Assembly: GCF_965363235.1 (NCBI RefSeq)
Contig: NC_134847.1
Span: 45,945,305-46,009,304, forward strand
Source: Mytilus galloprovincialis
Taxonomy: Eukaryota; Mollusca; Bivalvia; Mytilida; Mytilidae
Direction of reading: 5' to 3'
Length of the DNA: 64,000 nucleotides
Every line of letters begins with the position of its first letter. Within the stretch, counting starts at the first letter, position 1. The notes beneath the pieces are model-generated. The model was not told the DNA's origin. It saw only the letters and a program-made list of their open reading frames with translations, and did not search any database. Both the position numbers and the translations under genes were made by a program. Below, piece by piece: positions 47,556-57,900 of the stretch.

Positions 47556-48659
47556 TTATCTTTTTGGGAATAATTTTAAGCCATTTTTTAAAATTGGGAT
47601 CTTCTCCAGGGGAATACCTTTATTCTCCGGTAATTTAGGGCAAACAATATCACTGTGATAGGAGTAAGAAATATTCGTCTTAACTCTGAGTTGAATTGAT
47701 TCCGTTTCTTTTAGATTGAATCTAGAACAAAATGTTATTTATTCGTGTTTAAAATATATTACTTTTATAAAGTTATCTGCAGAGACATGAGATATTATAT
47801 GTTATCAGTCTTTGAATATTAAGTCCTTCAAGTTATTTTATTTATTTTTATTTGATTCGGCAAGTTTTTTTTCACTCATTAATTAACTTAAAATAAAGAT
47901 ATGATTTTAAGTTGACATGTCAATGTTTATTTGTTCCACTTAACAGATTTTTTACTAGAAACTTTGTTATAAACAATATCATACTAGTATATATATAATG
48001 TATATATAACTCGTCTAAACATAAACCCAACAATATTATGCTAGATCTATGTTCCTGTCGGAACAAATGTTCTATACTATTTATTCCGTTACGAACATAT
48101 ATTGTAATATTTTTTCCACTGGAAATAATATTCCAGAATGTTTTTTTCTATTTAGAACTTATATTATGAATAACTTATATATTCGTGACAGCCAGGCTAA
48201 AATATAGGTTAATGAATGTTCATGGCCTTTATGTGCATGTGCACTGATTCCTCTACTTTTTATCGTGAGCTTGTAGTAAACATCTTGTAATAAGTTAATC
48301 CAAAGATATCTTATCTTATTTAAAGTAAATGTAGTGCGCTATGACAGCAAGGATTTGTATAGTAAGACTATACAAATCCTTGATGACAGTAATAAAAAGA
48401 CATAGTCCATTTACTAAACGCGGACGTCGCCGAAAGCACTTTATAAATTCGTTTCGTTTGAAAATCTGTTATATTACATAAACGTTTGTTTGATTTAGAG
48501 CGGTAAAAAATGAAATGGAAGTTTTCAAAGTGTACGTCAAAATATATATATATAATAACTTTCATTCTAACTATACACCAATATATAATATTCAATTTAG
48601 AATAGCTACGTCCATATGCGCTAATATCTAAAATTTGCCACAATCAGTTCAGACGTATG

Positions 48660-50093
48660 AGTTGTTTTCCAGTTTCAAAAATATATCATATGTCAAAAAT
48701 GTTTTCTATTCAAAACCTTCGTACAACCCATCTTAACCTATGGTCTCGAAGTCATACTACCAACTTCAAAAAACCTACTTAAATTAGAAACATTTCAGAA
48801 GAAAATATTAAAACAAATTTTATCCGTTCCTATATCAGCTCCTGATCCTAGTGTTTACATCATGTCTGGCATTTTACCTATAGAAGCTCAAATTGATCAA
48901 AAATCATTAAATTTATTCAACAACATCTGTAACCAAAATGAAAACCATTTAGAAAAGAAAATAGCAAGGAGGCAATTAATAGCAAAAAATCAAGAAAGTA
49001 ATCATGGTAATAGCTGGTTCATAGCGATCAAGAGGGTACTATTCAAATACGATCTACAATCACCAATCGTACTTCTAAACGACCCACCAACAAAATATTC
49101 TTGGAAGAAATCCGTTCGTTTAGCAATTGACAATTACTGGAAAAATGCATTAATACAAAAGAGCTGTACTTATAAATCTCTGAAATATCTTGGGACCTCG
49201 AACATTTCACCAGGAAAATGCCATACATTATTATCCATTGGAAATACAAGTGACCCAACGAGAGAAGCTGTCCGAATATCTGTGAAACTAAAGGTTATTA
49301 CTGATACGTACATTTTACAATCTCATAGATCAAGATATAATCTAAATGAGACTCCTACTTGTAAATTATGTGATACAGATATCGAAGATCGTTCTCATTT
49401 TTTGCTTACATGTAAAATACTCCAATGCATTAGAGAAAGATATCTTAACCAAATCGATGAAATTATCTCTGATTTCTTGAACTTTAGAATGAGGGACATA
49501 CCAACTGATGACCAACTACAAATTATCTTGGACTGCACCGTGTTACTTTCTCGGTATACAAATGATAATACAGTACTTCAAAGGATAGAAGATTTATCAA
49601 GGCAGTTGATTTATGCTCTTCACGTTGCTAGATATAGAACGTTGGACATTAAGAAGAGATAATTGTGCGTCTTTAACAGGAAATAAGTATATTGTTAGTG
49701 TGCCGGGAACATTTAGTGCTAATTTTACCGTGATCGATATTGTGTATATATATATGTTGTATATATATAGTGTATATAAATGTGGTGATGGATATTATTG
49801 ACATTATTGTGATGACGGATTACTGTTGTCTGTAGATAGTGAAGAAGGAAAACTATACTCAATTGAGGTTGTCCCAACGTGGACGGAAAAAGAATACCAG
49901 AAGAAGAAGAAGCTCACTATCCTGAGATTTATAAAACTGCCATAGTAGTTGCACCTACATTCCCTGCGTGTGATGGTACAAAATGTATTTGCCAAATTTC
50001 ACCCGTTTCTGTTGAACATTTGTTGAACACCTTGTGGCATATCACGGGAATCATTCTATCAATAAAATTCTGTGAATAAAGTAAAGTAAAGTC
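48660..50093 (+). mobile_element. LINE 3' fragment with an open C-terminal frame
   Basis: A 5'-truncated non-LTR retrotransposon. The frame is open from about 48667 to the stop at 49660-49662, although its first ATG is at 48862. Blocks: FVQPILTYGLEV (from about 48718), QKKILKQILSVP (about 48798), GILPIEAQID (about 48868) and the C-terminal cysteine motif CKLCDTDIEDRSHFLLTC (about 49360-49413). The upstream polymerase domain is missing. The 3' end is a short tandem 'aataaagtaaagtaaagtc' near 50076-50095. It is better preserved than the LINE at 37790 and shares its C-terminal architecture, but is a different subfamily. Confidence 0.8.
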
Positions 50094-50546
50094 AACTATC
50101 AGTAGTGTTTCTCGTAGAGAAGAGACTGGAATGCAACACAATTTTGAGAGAAGCTCTACTGACAGTCGACTTTATTATTTACAGGATTTTATCGATAGAA
50201 TTTCTTATTCCTGTGGGCATATGATATTGATAACCAGTATCAGGGCTGATCGCGCCCAATACACGTTCACACCCTACACGTTCTCGCCTTACATGTACGC
50301 CCCCGAAGTCTGTTCGTACCCTATATAGCTACACGTTGGCGCCCAATTTTTATTCGAATTTCAGTTGATTTATAATTTTTTTTTATATGTTTATATATAA
50401 ATACCAAATAATTCAAGTGAATTCTATAAAATTTGAGGAATTATATTATGATATAGATTTTTTTTATACATTTGATGATAACTTATTAAATGTTAGTCAT
50501 GTTCAATGTATGATTACTGCTAATTGGTATTTATACTCTGCTAAAT

Positions 50547-51396
50547 GAGTAGGTCCAGTAAGACTCCTTTTTGGCCCCAAAATATGGCAGTTTTACAAAA
50601 TTATTAAAATGTAAACTTTTAGTTATTTATTGGATAGTAGAATGGTTCTGCTACATAAATACGGGCTGTTTTGACAATACAATGCACATATATTGGATAC
50701 TAGCACCATTAAGGTGGTACCTAACACTACAGGGAGATAACTCTGTAAAGTCAGCTAAACGTTTTAATTACGTTGTGTTGTAAAAGGAATATTAAGCTTC
50801 TCAATGATCAAAATTGGTGTTTGTCAAACTGCTATATAACCAGTATATTTTTTCTGACAAAACGGTTGGTTCAAAATTTTTGAATTTTTTATATTTTTGT
50901 TAAAAGGTCAAAGTTAATACTTTGACAAAATTTTATGAAAATTAAACGAGCCAAATTCATTTAAGTGAAAGTGTTGGGTACCACCTTAAGTCATGCTAAA
51001 TTACTGAAATCTTAACAATTCCAGCATTTCACTTAAATTTTAGACGGTTTCCGTGTAAAACGAAAGTGGTCGCATTCGTGTTCATCCAAAATATTGAAAT
51101 GGAAGTTGTATTTGATGATAATACATAACATATAAAGATTAAGGATGAACACGGATGCGGCCACTTTCGTTTTTGACAAAAACCATCTGAAAAGTGACAT
51201 TTTTTCGCATATTTGGTACATTTTTCATATTTGAGCTTGAATCGGATCGTTTTTAATGACGAAATAAGTTAAAATCTTTCACATAAATTAATTGAATCAT
51301 ATAAAATAGACACTTAAGTGTTTAAAAAGTGGTCAAAATCTTTCGTAAGATGAAACTGAAATTTGAGGCCAAAATCGGTCCTTACCAGACCTACTC
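50547..51396. mobile_element. 850-bp TIR element hosting a TTAA MITE
   Basis: Left end GAGTAGGTCCAGTAAGACTC then TTTTTGGCCCCAAAAT; right end ATTTGAGGCCAAAATCGGTC then CTTACCAGACCTACTC: imperfect inverted ends. Inside are the TTAA element 50709-50989 and a further inverted repeat at about 51043-51189 (arms around 'cgaaagtggtcgcattcgtg'). No coding. Confidence 0.7.
50709..50989. mobile_element. TTAA-flanked MITE, copy 2 (281 bp)
   Basis: Same ends (TTAAGGTGGTACC ... GGTACCACCTTAA) and a collinear interior as 21637-21918, with scattered substitutions. Nested in 50547-51396. Confidence 0.85.
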
Positions 51397-51479
51397 CTTT
51401 GGTGTTATTGTTTATTGTTTAAAAATCATAATTGTTGTTTTAACTTGCTTTGATTTAAATACTGCATGTATTTAGCTTG

Positions 51480-52945
51480 GTAGGACACTGGTGGTAAGCG
51501 GATGGTCGTAACTAAAAGTTACGACCATCCGGAGATGGGAGACAACTCTAGGGATAAGTTTTTCTTTTCCGATTTTCGTGCACTAAAAGGTTCATTTGAA
51601 CCAAACCGCTTGTCTCGTACATACTATTCGGCAGTCCGGTGATATTAAAACCATATTTGATGCCTTAAAACATTCCAATTTTCGTAAAATAGTCATTCAA
51701 AAATTCAAGCATGATGGTCGTAACTACAAAAACAAAAATATTGAGGATGGTCGTAACGTAAATTTGTGATGGTCGTAACTAAGATAAATAAGACCGAATA
51801 AGGCAAGTCAAGAGTTTTAAACGTTTCTTTTACTATATGAAAACTAGTATTTTATTTTACTCTTAAATTCAGTGCATGTAGCAGTGTAAAGTATATATCA
51901 ACAATATTCCTGGGTTGAGTTCAAAATCGTAGCAGCTACGTAGCCGCTATCAATGTCTATGTAACAACTAGTCTATAGCTACATGCTCAAAAGTCAAAAT
52001 CTACGTAGCACTACGTAGCAGCTACGATATTGAACTCAACCCTGACTCAGAAGTGCATTTGTGGATTCTATTTCCTCATGAACGATCAAAAGACGAATAT
52101 TTGAAGGCCAATAGTTTATAAGACAATAACAATTTAAAGTCAAGGAGTAAAAAAGACTCAAAGACTCAAAGACTTATAAGAGCTGCAATAGATGATTTAA
52201 AGATGATTGTTCAGAATTGTGCGTTTAATAATTTCATCTGCCGACATGATTGGAGATAAAAAAAAAAAGTCGTAAATAAAAAAAACACTAAAAACAAATA
52301 TAAGGGAGTAGACGTGCATTGTGCATTTAATAATTTCATGCCTTAACGTACAGAAAAAAAAATTAATTCTCAACCCTAACATACTGTTTGGCTTAATGCG
52401 AGTTGATTAGTTTTCACTGTTGCTCCTAAATGATGAGCGTTTGAAATCCATCAGAAATGTGTATGTTTATTAATTCTCTCGCTTAATTTCTGCATATCAT
52501 TACCAGAGTAACAAATAAGATTGTTTGTAGCAAATCATATATTACATCTGAGTCTATTACCTTTACAATTAAAATACATTAATAAAAGTTTGTCTAAATA
52601 CTCGAGTTACGGTCATCTTTCAAAGTTACGACCATCTTGTGTCGGTTACGACCATCATCCAAAATGTTATAGTTGAAGTTACGACCATCACACATTTAAA
52701 GTTACGACCATCATGCTTGAATTTTTGAATGACTATTTTACGAAAATTGGAATGTTTTAAGGCATCAAATTTGGTTTTAATATCACCGGACTGCCGACTA
52801 GTATGTACGAGACAAGCGGTTTGGTTCAAATGAACCTTTTAGTGCACGAAAATCGGAAAAGAAAAACTTATACCTAGAGTTGTCTCCCATCTTCGGATGG
52901 TCGTAACTTTTAGTTACGACCATCCGCTTACCACCAGTGGTAGGA
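51480..52945. mobile_element. 1454-bp foldback element with GATGGTCGTAAC motif clusters
   Basis: GTAGGA at 51480-51485 and 52940-52945 flanks an element (51486-52939) with long inverted ends of about 230 bp, from CACTGGTGGTAAGCGGATGG inward. Each tip is itself a hairpin GATGGTCGTAACtaaa / AGTTACGACCATC. Further GATGGTCGTAAC motifs follow: three on the left (about 51715-51780) and at least four on the right (about 52620-52710), in mirrored orientation. Such motif clusters are typical of transposase binding regions. No transposase frame is seen. Confidence 0.85.
51910..52044. mobile_element. 129-bp inverted-repeat element, CTG duplication
   Basis: CTG at 51910-51912 and 52042-52044 flanks ends GGTTGAGTTCAAAATCGTAG and CTACGATATTGAACTCAACC, with CAGCTACGTAG repeated inside. 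A 3-bp duplication and GG ends would fit PIF/Harbinger-type MITEs, with low certainty. It is nested in the 1454-bp foldback element. Confidence 0.75.
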
Positions 52946-53024
52946 GTAATACTTTGAAGATTTGAAATAAAAAAGATTTGAAAGATAATTGATCATAATT
53001 ATTTTAACACATGAAAAAAAACAT

Positions 53025-53268
53025 TGTCTGAATCTCACTTTGTTATATAATTAGAAACAATGAAAAAAAACATATTTATATAGAGCAATACATGTCATGC
53101 ATGTACACTTGCCTACACATGATTAAGATTTATTGAACACATTAAATAAATGTTTTCAGAATCTCACTTATTATGCAGAAACAATGGAAAAAAATATATT
53201 TAAAGCAATACACTTACAATTCTTACCATATATTCAACACCAAACAAACATCAGCAGAATCTCATTTT
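53025..53268 (+). repeat. Diverged tandem (~125 bp units) split by a later insertion
   Basis: Units start at 'gaatctcactttgttat' (about 53031), 'gaatctcacttattatg' (about 53159) and 'gaatctcattttt' (about 53257), each followed by 'agaaacaatg-aaaaaaa'. The third unit resumes after the 53269-54340 repeat as 'tagaagcaatgaaaaaaa', so that repeat inserted within it. Confidence 0.6.
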
Positions 53269-54340
53269 TGTCGAGCCTGCAACTTTTGTTGCAGAAAGCT
53301 CGACATAGGGATAGTGATCCGGCGGCGGCTACGGCGGCGGTGTTAGCTACATGTAACTTCTTAAAAGCTTTATATTTTAGAAGGTGGAAGACCTGGATGC
53401 TTCATACTTTGTATATAGATGCCTCATGTTACGAAGTTTCCGTCAGTCACATGTCCAATGTCCTTGACCTCATTTTCATGGTTCAGTGACCACTTGAAAA
53501 AAAAGTTCAGATTTTTTGTAATGTTGAATTCTCTCTTATTATAAGTAATAGGATAACTATATTTGATATGTGCGTACCTTGAAAGGTCCTCATGTCTGTC
53601 AGACAGTTTTCACTTGACCTCGACCTCATTTCATGGATCAGTGAACAAGGTTAAGTTTTGGTGGTCAAGTCCATATCTCAGATACTACAAGCAATAGGGC
53701 TAGTATATTTGGTGTATGGAAGGACTGTAAGGTGTACATGTCCAACTGGCAGGTGTCATCTGACCTTGACCTCATTTTCATGGTTCAGTAGTTATAGTTA
53801 AATTTTTTTGTATTTTGGTCTGTTTTTCTCATACTATATGCAATAGGTCTACTATATTTGTTGTATGGAATGATTGTAAGGTGTACCTATCTAGCGGGCA
53901 GATGTCATGTGACCTTGACCTCATTTTCATGGTTCAGTGGTCAAAGTTAAGTTTTTGAGTTTTGGTCTTTTTATCTAAAACTATATGCCATAGGTCATCT
54001 ATATTTGGTGTATGGAAATATTTTATGATCTTTATGTCAGTCGCGCAGGTTTTATTTGACCGTGACCTCATTTTCACAGTTCATTGCACAGTGTTAAGTT
54101 TTTGTGTTTTGGTCTATTTTTCTTAAACTATAAGTAGTAGGTCAACTATATATGTTGTATAGAAGCATTGTTAGCTGAACATGTCTGCCTGGCATGGTTC
54201 ATTCGTCTTTGTTTAGTTATCTTGGTTAATGTTAAGTTTATGTGACAGTTGTATTAAAGCTTAGCTTTATACTTAGGACTATCAACATAATATCAATGAT
54301 TAGTATAGAAGGCGAGACATTTCAGCGTGTGCACTCTTGT
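53269..54340 (+). repeat. 1.07-kb dispersed repeat 'gtcgagcctgcaac', copy 1
   Basis: Starts with a hairpin GTCGAGCctGCAACttttGT-TGCagaaaGCTCGAC, continues through 'gatccggcggcggctacgg', then four or five internal units of about 150 bp with 'tgacctcattttcatggttc', and ends 'ggcgagacatttcagcgtgt' then 'gcactcttgt'. Copy 2 is at 57242-58338. No coding. Confidence 0.85.
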
Positions 54341-54970
54341 ATTTAGAAGCAATGAAAAAAAAATATTTATAGCTATACACTTACCAAAACTCGATTAGAA
54401 ATTATTGGGCGCGAACATGTAGGGTGCCAAAGTGAAAGGGGGCGACCGTTAATGGACGTGAACCTGATTGGGTGCGAACAGACCCAGATTCTTGATAACC
54501 ATAATAACTGAACACTGATGAAATCAAGTTGTTGGATCTTAAAATATTGGACCAAACATCAGGTAGTTCTTACATTGTTATTGTTTATTCAAGTTGCAAG
54601 GTAAAATAACCCTATTGGTCTTTATACCCAAGGATTCTGATATTAGAAATAATTAGAATTTGATATACATGTATCTTGCGTATTATTGGAATATGTTTAT
54701 TTTATTCCTGTAACATTTAAGCCCTGATCATTAAGGTGGGTCTCATAGGGGGTTAGTGTTACTCAGGATTTATTATTAAATATGAAAATGGAAAATGAGG
54801 TCAGACGAGACACTTGAAATTACAAATTGTACAAGCATTATTATTACAATGATAAGCTGGATACAGAAATCTGACATAACAATAAGTACTATATACATGT
54901 AGCTGTATTTTATTAACATGCGTACACTAACTTGCACAATTTTGATTCAACTTATGAATTTTTTTTTCAG

Positions 54971-57900
54971 ATCCAAAAAAAGAGGAATTTTGCCTGCTCT
55001 ATCAGAATTGACAAATTTCCATGGAAAGAAGAAAAAGGACATTCAGAATGGGGATGACGGAAAAAAGATTTCAGAAACATCTGAAGAGGAAATGGATATC
55101 TCTGATCACACGTCAACAGAAAATAGTACAACAGACACAGGGGAAACAGGTCAACAACTATTTCTCTCCGACAGTTTTATTTTTTATTATTTTTTATTAT
55201 GTGTTGATTATCCATGTTATCAGAGGCGGATTTTTTTTTGGGAAAAAATTTGGTTGCTTATATAGGAAATCACTGAAGCATGACTGGAGCGGGCCCCCTC
55301 TTCCGCAGTCAGTGAATGTATGAAAATTTCTGGATCCGCTACTGGTTATCTAGCTAGGTTTTAAATGGATTTAACTTTAAAGTTTTGATTTTGTGACCAC
55401 ATGTAAAAAAACTCATTATGCATCATGATATTAAGCAAAAAGGTTCTTGTTTCAATCAGAGGGAAAATACTAACATCAAATATTTTGTTAGAAAATTGTT
55501 AGTAAAGCATTTTCTACCACACAAGTTTGATATTTCACAATAGTTTTAGAATTCATTGTGGGATTTTCAAGTATCTGAGTTGCCATATAAAGTTACAATC
55601 TAGTGTCATTAAAGTCATGAAATAAACAGACATGATGTGACATATTCTTTTCCTTTCAGCTTAGAAACATTCATAAATTAACACAATGTATTTCTACATA
55701 TACAGTGAAACCTGTTTAAAACGAACCTCTTCAGGACTTAAGATTGTGTTCGGTTTGGGCCAATATTCGGTTTTATCAGGTTCACATGTACAACACACAT
55801 AATTTGATATGACTGTGCTCACGAACATGTTTGGTTTATACAGTATTCTGTTAAGTCATGTTTTACTGTATATGTATATTAAAACAGGTTCATCATGTGA
55901 TGATGTTAACAAGATCAGTAGGAAACAGAGAACCTTTGCTAAGATGTCTGTTAGAAGGGATAAAAAGAAGGATCAAGAAAAGAGAGAAAAACTAGATAAA
56001 AGTAATGTTTGGTCTGATATAAAGTAAAAAATATGTTCTGTTATTGAGTTATACCTGTAGAATTTGTACTGTTTGATCATAATGGCTTTAATTACATATA
56101 GATATAGGAAGATATGGTGTGAGTGCCAATGAGACAACTCTCAATCCAAATAACAATTTATAAAAGTAAACCATTATAGGTCAATGTACGGCCTTCAATA
56201 CGGAGCCTTGGCTCACGCCGAACAAAAAGCTATAAAGGGCCCCAAAATTACTCGTGTAAAACCATTCAAACGGGAAAATCAACTGTCTGATCTATATTAA
56301 AAACAAGAAATAGAAAAACGTATAAATTACATAAACAAATGACAACTACTGTACATCAGATTCCTGACTTAGGACAAGTGCAAACATTTGCAGTGGGATT
56401 AAAAGTTTTAATGGTACCAAACCTTCTTCCTTTTTCTGAATCAATAGCATAACATCACAACATAGAAAAACACGATAAAATATCAATTGGAAGGCTTAAC
56501 TCAATAAAAAACTGTAAATTAACACACTATGAACAAATAAATTTGATCTGCGATACCTAAATGCAAATGCACAGTTAAAAGAATATTAGGGACAAACATT
56601 CAAGGCCAAAAAGCAAACAAAAAAGTCCAAACATTTAAGAATTGAATGCTGCTTTTTGTAAATTTATTGGGGTGTAAAAGCGTTGACCGAAGTACATTTT
56701 GTATGAAGCGCGGAAGCGCTTCATACTAAAAATGTGCGCACGGTCAACGCTTTTACAACCCTATAAAGTTACAAAAAGGAGCATTCAATACTTATAATTA
56801 CATTTTTTTAGCTAGAATCATGAAAACACGATTTTTATCAAGTTTTCATTTAATTTACCTGTGCACTTTATTGTGGGACCTCGTGTCATCATTAATGATA
56901 AATGTTATTGTCTAATACAATTGTTTCAGGAATAGCACGAGATGTGCAGTTGGCCAATCAGAATAACGTTTTATAATGAAACCTACATCTAATGTAATTA
57001 TGAATTCTAAATTGAATAGTCTTCCATTTTGTATTTAGATGTCTTTTAGGTTGATACTGAAACAATTCAAATAAGTAAAATCAGTTTTCTACTAATAGAT
57101 TTAATAGGGATCAAAATTGAGTGAAATATACTCTTGTGGATAACTCCCTTATAAACTAGAAAATTAAGAATTATATCTTGGGTGTTGTTCTTTTACATTT
57201 ATAAAAGGGTATCATAGGGTATGTAAAGTATAACCATTTTTTGTCGAGCCTGCAACTTTTGTTGCAGAAAGCTCGACATAGGGATAGTGATCCGGCGGCG
57301 GCTACGGCGGCGGCTGGCGTTAGCTCACTTCTTAAAAACTTTATATTTTAGAAGGTGGAAGACCTGGATGCTTCATACTTTGTATATAGATTCTTCATGT
57401 TACGAAGTTTCCGTCAGTCACATGTCCAATGTCCTTGACCTCATTTTCATGGTTCAGTGACCACTTGAAAAAAAAGTTCAAATTTTTTGTAATGTTGAAT
57501 TCTCTCTTATTATAAGTAATAGGATAACTATATTTGATATGTGCGTACCTTGCAAGGTCCTCATGTCTGTCAGACAGTTTTCACTTGACCTCAACCTCAT
57601 TTCATGGATCAGTGAACAAGGTTAAGTTTTGGTGGTCAAGTCCATATCTCAGATACTATAAGCAATAGGGCTAGTATATTCAGTGTATGGAAGGACTGTA
57701 AGGTGTACATGTCCAACTGGCAGGTGTCATCTGACCTTGACCTCATTTTCATGGTTCAGTGGTTATAGTTAAATTTTTGTGTTTTGCTCTGTTTTTCTCA
57801 TACCATATGCAATAGGTCTACTATATTTGTTGTATGGAATGATTGTTAAGTGTACATGTCAAGCGGGCAGATGTCATGTGACCTTGACCTCATTTTCATG

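Larger units (their letters stand above)
50227..54501. mobile_element. Candidate 4.26-kb TIR element with nested insertions
   Basis: A direct repeat TTGATAACCA lies at 50227-50236 and 54492-54501. Inside, the left end reads GTATCAGGGCTGATCGCGCC then CAATACACGTTCAC; the right end, read inward, is AAGAATCTGGGTCTGTTCGC then ACCCAATCAGGTTCAC: imperfect inverted ends. Both ends carry further GTTCGCGCCCAAT-like and 'acaccctacacgttc' motifs for 100 bp. No transposase is seen; other elements (50547, 51486, 53269) fill most of it. Confidence 0.5.

Noticed and set aside
53133-53489. 118-codon frame crossing the start of the 1.07-kb repeat
   Set aside because: It joins unrelated sequence to the repeat across an insertion boundary; the second repeat copy does not maintain it.
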